Assembly: GCA_001910725.1 (NCBI GenBank)
Contig: MJGA01000020.1
Span: 372,001-436,000 of the forward strand
Origin: Phanerodontia chrysosporium
Lineage: Eukaryota > Basidiomycota > Agaricomycetes > Polyporales > Phanerochaetaceae
DNA length: 64,000 bases
Direction of reading: 5' to 3'
The notes under the pieces are model-generated. The model was not told the DNA's origin. It ran no database searches and saw nothing but the letters and a program-made list of their open reading frames with translations. Made by a program: the position numbers and the translations under genes. Every line of letters begins with the position of its first letter. Within the stretch, counting starts at the first letter, position 1. Positions 11,734 through 23,123 of the stretch are shown piece after piece.

Positions 11734-14046
11734 GGCTTGGTTGTGCCGTGGGCGGCGAGAGGCGGGGCTGCCGGACGTTGGGTATGGCGAGGCGATGGCG
11801 GATGGAGATGGGGAGACAAGGCGAGGCGAGGGGAGGGGGCTTGAAGAAGAGCAGCAACGCTATCTGTGATCCCACGCCCCTGGCCGTTTCATCAGACCGA
11901 TGGTGTTCCCAGAACCCGGCGCCAACCCGCATCAGCAGGACCCCAGTCCGTGGCTTTGGCTCTGCTGCCGTGTGAGTCTCGCTCGCAGCGGGCGACGACC
12001 AAGGCTCGCTCTCCTGCGCGCAGCGATCACCGCCAGCTGGATGCAGCGACGACGCTCCCACACGGTGGACCCAAGCCCCCGGGGGCACCGCCGAGCACGG
12101 CGCCGAAGAATGCGCTGCCTGCCCAATCTGTCTATCACGCCGACCCGGGAACGGCCACATGCTCCAGCCGCCGCGCGGGCCCAGGACCCCACAAGCGGGA
12201 CCGCTCCTGCCTCCCACAGCGCACCCCGCAGGTCAAGTGCCCACCTCGCAGACGCGTGCCCTGCTGACGGCGGCGGGAAGCAACAAGGCGACGTCCCGAA
12301 GAGGCACACAATTGGGGCCCGCTTTGTTCTTGTTGCGGCCCACGACAATAGGGTAGCCAGCGCGCGCATCGCCGTCGGACGGGGCGCCGTCTGCACTCGG
12401 GGTCCTCCGCACAGACGAGCGGCCCGCGGGCGACCTCGTGCACCGCCCGCGGCACAGGACGGACCGAATCCCTGGACTCGGGTCGCTGGTGCCTTACGTG
12501 CGCCGCTGCCGCGCCCGGCCGTGGTCTGCCTCCGCTCGTGGTCACCTCCTTGCTCGTGCCCTCGCTGGCCACCGCAGTCGCCCGTCTGCCCGCGTCCACC
12601 ACCGTGCCCCATCCGCGTGTGTCGCTGGTCGCTTTGGACGGACGCGCTTCTCGCGCACCCTGCCTGTGCCTTCCCAGGGCGCCGTCAATGAGGCCCCTCC
12701 GCCCGCGCTGCTTCTCACCGCAGAGCCGACCGTAACGCCTCGTGCACGCGCATACGGCCTCCGCGAGGCCGCCCAGAGATGTCCAGCAGCAGCGCCAGCC
12801 CCCGGACTGAACGCAGCGCGCCCGCCCAGCACAGCGGTAGCCCCGTAGGCGACACGCCCGCCCAGGCCCCCGGCCGCCCACGGCGCACTCTGGGGCATCG
12901 CAGGGGCTGCCCGTCCCAGCGGGTGTGTGTGACCCGCGTTCTTGCGAGTCCGCGGAGGCTGCAGCCGCGCAGCCCCGTGCACGGGCCTTCGCGGGAGGCG
13001 GCGCGGCAGACACAGCACCCTGTGCTCCCACAGCCCACAGTGACGTGCGTGTTCTGCGGACGCTTTGGGACACGCCGGGAGACAGCGTTACGTGTCTGCC
13101 TGCTTTTGGGCAGGGTATCCTGGCGACGGGTCCCGCGAAGGGTACACCAGACAGTGCCGGCAGCGACATTGCTCTTCATTCCTCGACCTTTTGCTGCCCG
13201 TGTCAGTGCACACCAAGATGAACTGCAGTTCCAGTGATCCTCCTCCCACGTGCCATGTAATATTGCAGTCGCGGCGCGCGGACGAGTTGTGGTCGGTTCC
13301 TCGCTCGTCGCACGCAACTATACTCTATCAGCAATAACAGGGCCCCTTATAGATCATAGCCACCTATGAATAGCGCGTGCGTCCGTCGTGGCGGAAAGAA
13401 CGCTGTTCTTCGCGGATCGGGCTACCTGTTGCTATTGCGCAATGCCGCACAGTTTCTCGCGCTGTGCAATGCATATTGGTGCCGTGGGCGTCTGCCCATA
13501 ATTAACCCAGTGCTTCCAACGAGCCAACTGCCCGCAGCGTCGAGCACGCTCTCTCGTTGCGCACGCTGAAAGCCAACGCTTCGAACGTTGTGCCCATATC
13601 AGGCAGGCGTAGTGTTTGCGGCGCTCCGCGTTCCACGCCATTCGAATTCCCACCCCTCCCTCAGCTCCCGCAGCGAGCGTTGGGGGGCTATTTCTGAATG
13701 TGCACCGAAAGCGGGCTCAGAGAACCGCTACCGCACAATGTATCGCATTTCAAGCCAGCTAACAGATGTGTCAGACGGCGCGCACAGACACCCGCTTCGC
13801 CATCCGCAGAACGGGCGATTGGAGCAACGCATTGAGGCGGACTGGGCGGATAGGAGCAGTGCTTCTTTCCCTTCGCTGAAACACGCAAAAGATCCCCCGC
13901 CCCACATGGCCACAAGGCTCCCGGTCTGAGGGAACGACCTAGACCGCAGGCGGCGGGCGCTGCAGCGCGCATAATGTCCTCCCCAACAGCACCTGTGCCC
14001 GCCCCCCCTCCTTTCTGCGCCCATCCCAACCCTCTCCGTCCTCGCC
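11734..14046. other. divergent intergenic region with a GC-rich block, no gene recognised
   Basis: About 2.3 kb between the velvet gene and the first GH79 gene. From roughly 11900 to 13200 the DNA is extremely GC-rich, so several frames stay open for hundreds of codons on both strands (for example minus 12135-13169 and plus 11900-12691). Their translations are Arg/Ala/Pro/Cys-rich, with no domain, no hydrophobic core and mutually overlapping frames, so I treat them as non-coding. From 13250 to 14000 nothing recognisable was seen. Confidence 0.5.
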
Positions 14047-16574
14047 ATGCCCGCTTGGCACCCCCCGCCGTGCCTCCTGGTGCTCCTCCTGCGCCTTCTC
14101 TCGCTGCTCCCCGCGCTGCGCGGCGCACATGCGCAGATCACCGTCTACGGCCTCGCCGGCGCGCAGCAGCCCCTCGCCGGCGGCGCCGCGAGCAGCAGCG
14201 CGAGCAGCAGCAGCGCCGCGGGGCCCGTGTACACCGCGCTGCCTGCGTTCAACAGCGTGCAGCTGCAGGCGCCGCCCGTGCCTGCGCCGCCGCCGCCGGC
14301 GCAGTTCGCGCTCGGCGTGCCGCAGAGTGCGGACGCCGCGCCGGGCCTCTCGGCCCCGCTCCAGGGCGGCTTCTTCGGCTTCTCGGTCGAGTTCAGCGTC
14401 GTGACCCAGGTCGGTGCGTGGTCTGTCTTTCCTTCTTTCTTTCCTGGCTTTTTTTGTGGATTTTTGTGCGGGTGGGGCGGGGCTGATGACGGAGCGCAGT
14501 GGGGTCATTATCTGGCGATCGTCGCGCAGCGCGCGGGCCGCGTCGTCATCCGCGTCGGCGGGAACAGCCAGGAGACGGCGACGCTCGTGGACAGTCTGCC
14601 GGACGGGAAGGCGATCGCGAAGGACAAGGCGCAGACGCTCAATCCTGTGAGTCCTTGCCGAGGCTGCAGTGTGAGACGTCCTGACTTGCGTGGCGTAGAC
14701 GCAAACGCCGGCACTGCTCTTCACGCCGGAGATATTGTACATGCTCGCGAACGTCTCTTCTTTGCTGCCGATCAAGTGGTACCTCGGTAAGCCGCCGCGC
14801 TCGCACTTGTGCGGCGGGTGATTGATGGGCTTTCCAGGTATTCCGTTCAATGACACATCCAACCTCCGTCTGGGCATAGCAGAGGCCGGCGAGGCCATTC
14901 TTGGGGAGCACCTACTCGGCTTCCAAGTGGGCAACGAACCCGACCTTTACGCCACGTGAGTCGTCGCCATTCGGAATGAAACTCATTTCGCACCTGAGGG
15001 CCCTCGCCAGGCATGGTTCTCGCCCACCGACATACTCCCAGCAAGACTACTTCAACGAATTCGGGACGGTTGTCCAGGCTATTGCGAACGACCCCCAGAT
15101 CCCGACGCGCAACAACCTCGTCGCGCCCAGCGTCAACAGCGGGCCGTGGTCGCCAGAGTCCGTGTGGGACACCGGCTTCGTGTCCGCGTACAGCGGCGCG
15201 CTCGGTGCGCTCGCCGTCGAACAGTACGTCCGCGCGCCGTCTGTCCCGTGGCGCGTGACCTGACGCCGCGGCGGCGGCCACCAGCTACCCCGACGACAAC
15301 TGCGCGGCGGCGTTCCCGAACGGGGGCTTCGGCGCGCCGAAGGACCCGCAGGCGGTGTTCGCGAACTACCTGAACCACACGTCCGGCATCGCCGTCGTCG
15401 CGCCGTACCTGAACTCGTCCGCCTTTGCGCAGCAGAGCGGGAAGCCGTTCCTCATGTTCGAGACGAACACCGCGTCGTGCGGCGGCTTCCCCGGCGTGTC
15501 GGACGCGTTCGGCGCCGCGCTCTGGGCGGCCGACTATGGCATGCAGATGGCGTACAGCAATTTTTCCGGCGCGCTGCTCCATGTCGGTGGGGAGTCGGAT
15601 ACGTACAATGTGAGTGTTCCTCTCCGATGTGTGTATTTCAATGGCTTGCTCATCTGCCCGCCAGCCATTCACGCGTACGTATCGCAGGGAAGCTTGTCAT
15701 TCTTCATCACTGAGGTTGGCCGCACATAGCACCGCCGACGAACATGAGCGACATCTATGGGTGGACGGTCGGGCCCGTGTTCTACGCGGCCGTCGTGCTC
15801 GCCGAGGCGTTCGGCACGTCCGGCAGCGCGCAGATCGTCGACCTGCAGGCGAACGGGGGCAACATCTACACGCCGGCATATGCGATCTATGAGAACGGGC
15901 AGCTCTCGAAGCTCGCGCTCTTCAACTACGTCACGGACCCGTCCGGCGCGAGCACGTACACCGTGAGCGTCGGCTTCAACGGCGGGAGCGTGCCGCAGCA
16001 GGTGTCCGTGAAGTACCTTCTCGCCCCATCGGTCGCAGAGAAGACGAACATCACTTGGGCAGGACAGGTGCGCTGGCTGCTTCTCCCATGGATAATCCGA
16101 TGTGCTAATGCGCCAGAGAAGACACTCAGCGGCGTATTCCAATCAGGTGACATCCCCACACACAATCAAAGTTTTGGACCATCCGAGATGCTCACCGTGC
16201 GCACAGACGGACGCTTCCGCGGGGACGAGTCCATCACGACCGTGCAGTGCGACCAGGGCGGCGGGACCTGCAGCATCACAGTGCCCGCGCCGGGCCTCGC
16301 GCTCGTCTTCCTCACGCCGGGCGCGCTCTCCGCGGCCGAGCCGAGCACGACGCAGACGTTCGCGACCTCGACGATGACGGGCGTCCGCCACGCGACGGTC
16401 GACCCCTCCGTCGTCGCCACGTCGAACGGGCACAGCGGCGCGGACCGCGCGCACCTGGAGAGCACGAGCAAGGGCCGCAACGCCGCGCCGCGCCGGCTCG
16501 CCCCCGCCGCCTGCACGCTCGCTGCGGCGGTGTGCGCTGCGCTGCTCGTGCTCCGTGTCGCTTCGCGCGCATGA
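14047..16574 (+). CDS. GH79 beta-glucuronidase-like hydrolase, probably GPI-anchored (copy 1)
   Basis: Secreted glycoside hydrolase of family 79, expected to remove uronic-acid residues from cell-wall or arabinogalactan sugars. The start at 14047 gives a signal peptide (CLLVLLLRLLSLLPALRGAHA), followed by a Ser/Ala low-complexity linker. The TIM-barrel part contains RAGRVVIRVGGNSQETATL, LLGFQVGNEPDLYA (NE is the expected acid/base) and KPFLMFETNTASCGGFPG (E is the probable nucleophile). The C-terminal beta domain includes TPAYAIYENGQLSKLALFNY and YLLAPSVAEKTNITWAG. The protein ends in a Ser/Arg region plus a hydrophobic tail (CTLAAAVCAALLVLRVA), typical of a GPI signal. Short introns interrupt it at positions matching copy 2. 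The exon after the first intron appears to lack the SFLNVPFLNLM segment seen in copy 2. Coding DNA is much more GC-rich than copy 2. Confidence 0.9.
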
Positions 16575-16855
16575 ATCTAGATGGGACGGGCTCAGAGCAG
16601 CGCGTCGCGGATGCAAGAGGACGCTGACTGACCTGTACAGACCATGGACTTGAATCGAACACTCGTGAGCTTCGGCCGCAGGAACAGCGTCTGACCGGGA
16701 TATACAATTTATATAGAGTAGTGCGCTACAAGCGTCCATGAAGGTATCTAACAAAACACATGATGCTCTGCATAGGATCAAAAAGCAGGGATTAAATCCA
16801 GGTCCGTACACTCACTCCGCTCGCTCGTGGCTACACATTAAAAGAGATAGTCCGC

Positions 16856-19293
16856 TCATGAAGAGAAAGTCTTGAACATGACGCACACCGACGCGAGCAC
16901 CGCGAGCACCGCCGTCAGGCTCGGGATGACGCCTGCGGCGCGGCTCGCACCGCTACTGCCCTTGCTCGTGCTGCCCATGAACCGGTCCTTGCCGGTGTGT
17001 CCGTTGGACGTCGCAAGAACGGACTCGGCGACAGTCGCAGTGTTGATGGTCTTTGTCAGAGCTGTCGTCGGGAAGGTCGCTGTTGCTGCCGGCTCAGAAT
17101 CCTGGACAGCGCTGTCGGATACAAAGACAAGAGCGAAGCCGGGCGCCGGGACGTTGATCGTGCATGTGCCCGCGTTCTGGTCACAGGGCACAGTCTGGAT
17201 CTGCTCGTCGCCCATGAGGCGACCGTCGGACTCGAATTGGCCACCGAAAGTCTGAGGGTGAATGTGAGTACATGTGCAATTCGGTCTGCAGAGGACGACT
17301 CACGCGTCCTGCCCAGGTGATATTGAACCGCTCGCTGACCGAAGGCGCAAGAAGGTACTTGACCTTGACTTGCGCCGGAGTCGTGGCCGGCTGACCGGTC
17401 TCACCACCGCCGACTTGGATCGCAACATTGAGCGCCATGGCGCCCGAAGGGTCGTCCATGTAGTTGAAGAGAGCAACACGCGCAAGCTGGTCGTTCTCGT
17501 AGATGGCATAGGCAGGAGTGAGGTCGCTGTTGCCGTTCGCGTTCAAGTCAACGACACGAGAAGTGTTAGTGTTGCCCAGAATCTCGGGCATGGCCAGAAT
17601 GGAGTAGAAGATAGGTCCAATAGTCCACTCATGGTAAGTCGACTCGTTGGTAGGCGGTGCTATACAGCGGTTAGTGTCTCGGATTTTCATACACATCATA
17701 TACTCACGAGTGAAGGGATTGTAGTAAACGTCTTGCCCACCGACGTGGATGAGGGCATGCGTCAGGTTGCTGTAAACCATCTGCAGGCCGTAGTCCAGGG
17801 CCCAGAGCGTGATACCGAAAACGTTCGAGATACCCGGGAAACCACCGCAGGAAGCGGAGTTCGTCTCGAACATGATGAACGGGAGTGAGTATTGCTGGGC
17901 AATAAGAGTCGAGTTGAGCAACGCGGCGCAAATGCTCTTTCCCGACTGGTGCGACAGGTAGTTCGGGAAGACATCCGGTGGGTAGGTGACTGTACCGAAT
18001 CCAGCGTAGATAGCGGCACAGTTGTCGTCGGGGTATCTGAAGGCAAGCTGGTCAGCCTGATTCATGTCGGTCTCGCGGAAGGCTTACCGTTCGACACTCA
18101 GCGCATACAACGAGTCAACATAGTTTGGCAAGAAGCCGGTGTTCCAGGTATCCTCAAGAGTCCAAGAACCTGGGTTAGCAAGAGCCAAGCTTGGACCGAT
18201 CATAGTCTTCTTGTCCGGCACATTGGGATCGTTGTTGAAAGCGTCCCTCCACAGACCAAACTCCTGGTAGTAGCTCTCATAGTTGTAGCCTGGCGGACGA
18301 TGCTGATGCCTACATAACAGTTATGCCTGCATACTCAACGGTAGAGGGGGCGAACAACGTACTGAAGATAGAGGTCGGGCTCGTTTCCAACCTGGAATCC
18401 TAGCAGGTTGTCTCCAATGATACGCTCTCCATGCTCGACAATCTCCATGTGGATATTTTCCGTGTCGTTAAAGGGAACACCTAACGCCGGGCGTCAAGCG
18501 TCGGAGACACCGCAACTGCAACAGCCACGCACCAAGGTACCACTTGATATTGACGAAACTTGAAATATTCGCCATCGTGTACAGGAGCTCGTCAGTAAAG
18601 ATGATCGTTGGCGTACCCGTCTGCGCCATCATGAGTGGTGCGTAAAAGCAACATATTTCGCGTGTACTCACAGGGTTATTCGGGTCAATCGACTGTTTCT
18701 CAATCATCTTTCCATCCGACGTGCTCGCGACCAAGGTTGCGTAGTCCTGGGTGTTACCACCGACACGGATGACGACCTGACCGGCGCGCTCGGCAAGCAG
18801 AGACATCAGGTTGAGAAAGGGGACATTGAGGAATGACCTATGTGCGGAGGTTAGGCGGTCTCCGGAAGCTAGCCCCACAGGACGTACGCGTTTATACCCA
18901 CTGTCGCGCACATTAGACTCAGTAGCTCTAGACAGGACGCAGAGGGCAATACTCACACACTTGCGTTACGACGGACATTTCAATGGAAATACCGTAGAAC
19001 GAGGCGGGTGCGGCAATACTCAGACCTGCGACTTGGTCGGCCTGCGGCATGAGGTTGAGGCCAAACTGGGTGGCAGGAGCAGGATTGGGGATTGCTGGAG
19101 GTGGCCATGTCGTAGGATCGTAGGCAGCAAGGCCGGAGTAGTTGCCTTGCACGGAGGTGGTGGCAGCAGGCGCGGCAGAGGAGACGGTGGTGGATGTCTG
19201 TGCAGCCAGAGGAAGCTGGTTGTAGATCGTTATTGCATGGACGGCAGCCAGCGAGGAGAGAATGTGGACAAGTAAGGAACGGAAGGCCGCCAT
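16856..19293 (-). CDS. GH79 beta-glucuronidase-like hydrolase, probably GPI-anchored (copy 2)
   Basis: Paralogue of the gene at 14047-16574, in convergent orientation with 281 bases between stop codons. The start at 19293 yields the signal peptide MAAFRSLLVHILSSLAAVHA; an in-frame ATG at 19416 would bury it and is rejected. Conserved segments: FYGISIEMSVVTQV, SFLNVPFLNLMSLLAERAGQ, VVIRVGGNTQDYATL, GFQVGNEPDLYL (acid/base Glu), PFIMFETNSASCGGFPGI (probable nucleophile Glu), TPAYAIYENDQLARVALFNY and KVKYLLAPSVSERFNITWAG. The tail GKDRFMGSTSKGSSGASRAA plus LTAVLAVLASVCVMFKTF resembles a GPI signal. Intron positions correspond to those of copy 1, which supports an inverted duplication. Several N-glycosylation sequons are visible (NTS, NIT, NLT). 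Substrate specificity is not deducible. Confidence 0.92.
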
Positions 19294-19761
19294 GGTGGCC
19301 TGCAGGTCGTTGTCGACGGCAAGAGCGTCGAGGTCGTTGTCAAGATATTTCTCAAGGGTTCTATTCTGGGGCACAAAGCGCGCTCCTGGATGTCCAAAAT
19401 AGGTAATGATAAGCACTTAACCGAACATAATTGCTCAACAACTTATCGCCCTGTCAGTGCAAGCTGCATGCTTCGCTGAGGTCACGTCCGTATCACGAAG
19501 TCTCATACAACGCATGAACATTTCTCTCTGCGGAGCGTATCGTCGAAAGATGCACGAAGGGCCATCACGCGGGCAAACTCATGACGACTGTACCCGAGTT
19601 GTGTCCCTTCGAACCTCGTCCTATCATCCTGTCATCACATGGCATCTGCGACAGCGAGCGGGCCTTGAGGGTCGGTGCACGCGGGTCGCAGGCATAAATA
19701 CGGTGGCCGAGACACAGGGATGCAGCCGACGAGAGCGTCCCTCTGGTCAAGGTCGCCCCCA
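19294..19761. other. divergent intergenic/promoter region between GH79 copy 2 and the next hydrolase
   Basis: 468 bases shared by two outward-facing secreted-hydrolase genes. A TATA-like CATAAATA is seen at 19693-19700 for the plus-strand gene. Nothing else recognisable was found. The shared promoter could allow co-regulation of the two genes, which is inference. Confidence 0.45.
19693..19700 (+). promoter_or_regulatory. TATA-like element of the 19762-21900 gene
   Basis: CATAAATA lies 62-69 bases before the ATG at 19762 but only 20-27 bases before an in-frame ATG at 19720. If transcription starts about 30 bases downstream of the element, the first ATG would lie outside the mRNA. This favours the start at 19762. 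Confidence 0.4.
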
Positions 19762-21900
19762 ATGCTGCGCATAGCGTCGACGACGCTCCTCGTCTCGTCT
19801 TTTCTAGCCCAAGGTTATGCCCAAACATGGTACGTAGCTACGGCCTGCATTCCGTGGCGTCTGGACTCTAAAATGCTCGCAGGTGTGGGAAGAACTACAT
19901 GGCGTCTTCGCCTGTCGTTCCTCCCGGAGGCCAGTTCCAGGTACCGGCGACGTCCTCCTCGCCCCTTCTGGCCTTTCGCTGCGCGCCCGCCATTAAGCCA
20001 TACCTTCCTGAGGACATCCTTACACCATCGTCGTTCGTCATAGACACTCCGGTCACATACTCGGAGATAGCGGAGTCGGCGCCCATTTCTCTCCCTGAGC
20101 ACGGCCCCCTGGGCTCAGTCGCAGTTACGGTCTCTGCCAACGGTCGACTGCTTACCACCGGTTTGGTCCCTCTTAATGCAACCAAGTTCGAACTCCCCTT
20201 CTCCTTGCTCGGCCTCTCTCCTCGGACTGAGGCGTACAATGTCTCGTGTACGGCTCAATACTCATCAAGTCTACTGAGCAAGCCCCAGAAGTTTTCTAGC
20301 ACTGCTGCGCTTTCCCTGCTTCCTGATCCGCCGGCGGGACGCTCAGTCACCAAGATGGATCTGCGTACTGGCGCGCTGCTGGCTAAACCTGCGACTGGAA
20401 AGGGCGGCTCGTATGAGACCGTCTTTCCAATTGGGTTTTACACCAATTTCGGAGGCTATCTAGACAGCAATCTAACGCTATTGAACGAACTCGCAGCACA
20501 AGGGTAAGCTTGGCGCCCTCTTGTTGCGGTGAAATTACTGATTCTGCGTCAGGTTCACAATCGTAAGTTCTTCACCAGCCATACAAACAAAAACAGGTTT
20601 GTGAATATTGACATTTAGGTCCATCCGGTACCTACATTCGACAATTTGACTGCCCTGAATCTTGTGCTTGATCGCATGCAAGAACTTGGCCTCTATCTCA
20701 TGTACGACATGCGTTGGTACGTCTGCACCATATTTTGAGCCAGACATCGCCCGTTGACGTGAGAATAGGACGTACATGAATGACACTGCTGTCACCGAGG
20801 AAGTTAATCGCATCAAAAACCGTCCCAATCTGCTCTTGTGGTAAGGAATCTCAAATTACACTTCCCTGAAGAGAATCTTACACAGATCGCAGGTACACCG
20901 GTGATGAGCCCGATGGCACTTCAGGTACGATTGCCACAAAGATGCTAAAATTAGCTAGACTGACGAACCTTCACAGATCCTCTGAATGCCACTTCGCATG
21001 CCTACGATCTGATTTACTCCCTGGACGGATATCATCCCGTCTCACTTGTCCTGTGAGTCTTACAATGCTGTTCGTTCAATAACGATAGGACTAACAGGGC
21101 CAAAGCAACTGCGAGAACTACTTCTTCAACCAGTATACCTCCGGCACGGATATAGTGATGCAGGACACATATATGATAGGAAACAACGTCACTTTCTCCA
21201 GCCAATGGGGGTACGTATTCTTGACTCCTTGGTAATGAATTGGCACAATTAACATCGCTCGCAGCACTGTCTGCACGCCAGACTACGGAGATTGCGGATG
21301 CGACAACTGCAAGGGCGAGTTTGAGGACATCAGCACGCGCATGGACGAGTTCGCAGAGCGGCTCTGGGACGACGGCTGGGATAGGACGAAGGCAGTGTGG
21401 ACCGTGCCGCAGGCTTTCGGCGACGACACGTGAGCGCCCACCTTTATTTACTCCGCTGCCTCCCACTCACATCTGACTGGCCCTCTCAGCTACTGGAAGC
21501 GCAAGCCAACGGCAAGGAGTATGTCGTGCAGGCCGTGCTGGGCATCAACCACGGCGGGCGCGGCGTTGTCGCTTGGAACGACCCGACGACGCCCGAAATC
21601 AAGGCTTCTGCGAGCGCGCTCGCGCTCGCGCTGCGCACCATGAAGGACTTCATCCTGAGTCCCGCGGCGTCCTTTGCGCACGTCACGACCGGCCGCGTCG
21701 ACACGGGCGTATGGACCGTTGGCGGGCGCTCGCTCGTGCTCGCGACGAACCTCAACTACGCGAACGCGACACTGCCGCTCACGAGCGTCCCCGGCGTGAA
21801 GGGGAAGAGCGTCAGGCAGGTGTTTGACAGCGGCGCGAGCTTCGGTGGCGGGAAATTTGTATTTGAGTCCACGGGCACGGGTGGATTCATAGTGGAATGA
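19762..21900 (+). CDS. secreted glycoside-hydrolase-like (TIM-barrel) protein
   Basis: Probable extracellular glycoside hydrolase. The signal peptide is MLRIASTTLLVSSFLAQGYA. An intron with donor after CAAACATG then leads into WCGKNYMASSPVVPPGGQF. An N-terminal beta-rich region (to about 20300) is followed by a barrel-like part: VFPIGFYTNFGGYLDSNLTL, LGLYLMYDMRW, NRPNLLLWYTGDEPDG (the Glu is a plausible acid/base), DLIYSLDGYHPVSLVL, NYFFNQYTSGTDIVMQDTY, KAVWTVPQAFGDDTYW and VLGINHGGRGVVAWNDPTTP. About six short introns are needed. At the intron near 21054-21109, the acceptor ending CCAAAG keeps the frame (VLNCENYFFN). I recognise the architecture but cannot assign a CAZy family number with confidence. 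Together with the GH79 pair it forms a three-gene group of secreted hydrolases. Confidence 0.8.
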
Positions 21901-23123
21901 CTGCGTGACGAATTGTAATAACTTTACTCTACGTAGGGCCTGGCGTTGAATGATACTGTTCTCACCGTGTTTGGCTCCAAGTTTCATTGGCGTCTTTGTA
22001 ATGCAGCGGCGTGAGCTCCATACCACCAGGCACGGGCAAGCCTCCGTTCTCCGGCGGGAGTCCTCTTCCAGTACACGCCGTTTAGCACTGCCCTCTCGTC
22101 CCGCGCTGCGGCACGAGCAGCGGCACGTCTCATAGAAATCACCATGATGTCAGACACGCACGCGTCCAAAATCATAGAAGAGATCTGCGCTGCGCCGAAA
22201 GAAGTACGCGGGCTTGGGTCGGGCCTCACTTGTCCAGCGGAGCGGTCACGAGGCGCAGCACGGCTGGCATGCCGGCTTGGAGCTGTACAGGGACGGAGCG
22301 ATACTTTACCGTCCTCTGTCCTGCAGGTGCCGTGAACGTCGATCAGCGTGAGGTTCTGCCCCTCAACACATAAGTTAGCAAATGAAAGTAGCAAGGTCGC
22401 TGAAGCAGCTTCTTCTGGATTGGGAGTGGACGGTCCCCGAGGAGACGATTGCCCGAGCCTTGTCTTAACGCGGTCATAGGTGTCCCGGGTCCCCGCTACA
22501 TCGCAGTAACACCCGCGACCTAGCTTCGAGGTTCAACACCAAGGCTGTCCGTGAGATGATAGACATAAGTGGCACCATACAGGTGCAAGACCTTTACTTA
22601 AATCTCGTGATTATAATGCGTCGGAAGTCTTTCTTGAGTCCGGCCGGTGACGCGCATGGATAGAACAAGGCTTTCATATGAGCCCAAAACGTCCCTGCTT
22701 CTTTCCACCGCCACAGTCTGCGGGCTCTCACAGCCACGTTTTACGGTTTTTTGGCTTCGCTGTAACTAGGGAGGGCTTACGCTAGGAGCACAACGACAAT
22801 TGGACCCCAGCCACTCGGCCTGGCAGTTATCATTCGCCGGTAAACCTTATGAAATTAATTCCATTCCCAGTCGCGAAATCCCCGGGAAATAATCTGTAAC
22901 GCTTTCTGGCACCGACCTCTGCAGTACGCCATTTGTGCCTCTCGCTCTGCAGCTCGCTACGACATTCCTGAGGACTCTGTATCGACTGCAGCTGCTGCAG
23001 CCTTGCGACTAGGGACCTCGCTTTCCTGCTACTACCTGCTGCGCGGCTGTTGCAGAGGTGAACGTCTCACCGACTCGCGTACTTGACCGTTGATCGTTCT
23101 TCGAGGTCTGCTTGCCTTGCACG
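21901..23123. other. intergenic region, no gene seen
   Basis: 1.2 kb between the hydrolase and NST1. No protein family recognised. The small frames at 21984-22394 (minus) and 22144-22335 (plus) lack any recognisable feature. The last 100 bases are presumably the NST1 5' UTR. Confidence 0.5.

Noticed and set aside
12135..13169. 344-codon minus-strand frame
   Set aside because: Composition is Arg/Ala/Gly/Cys-rich with no domain or hydrophobic core, and several overlapping frames are equally open on both strands; this is what very GC-rich DNA gives by chance.
16625..16700. tRNA-like ATTCGAA box on the minus strand
   Set aside because: The T-arm stem does not pair and no acceptor or anticodon stem can be drawn around it.
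19294..19416. Upstream in-frame ATG for GH79 copy 2
   Set aside because: It would place about 40 residues before a well-formed signal peptide; the start at 19293 is better.
21054..21115. Apparent frame shift in the hydrolase at the intron before NCENYFFN
   Set aside because: Choosing the acceptor ending CCAAAG instead of the earlier ACAG keeps the frame, so no base loss is needed here.
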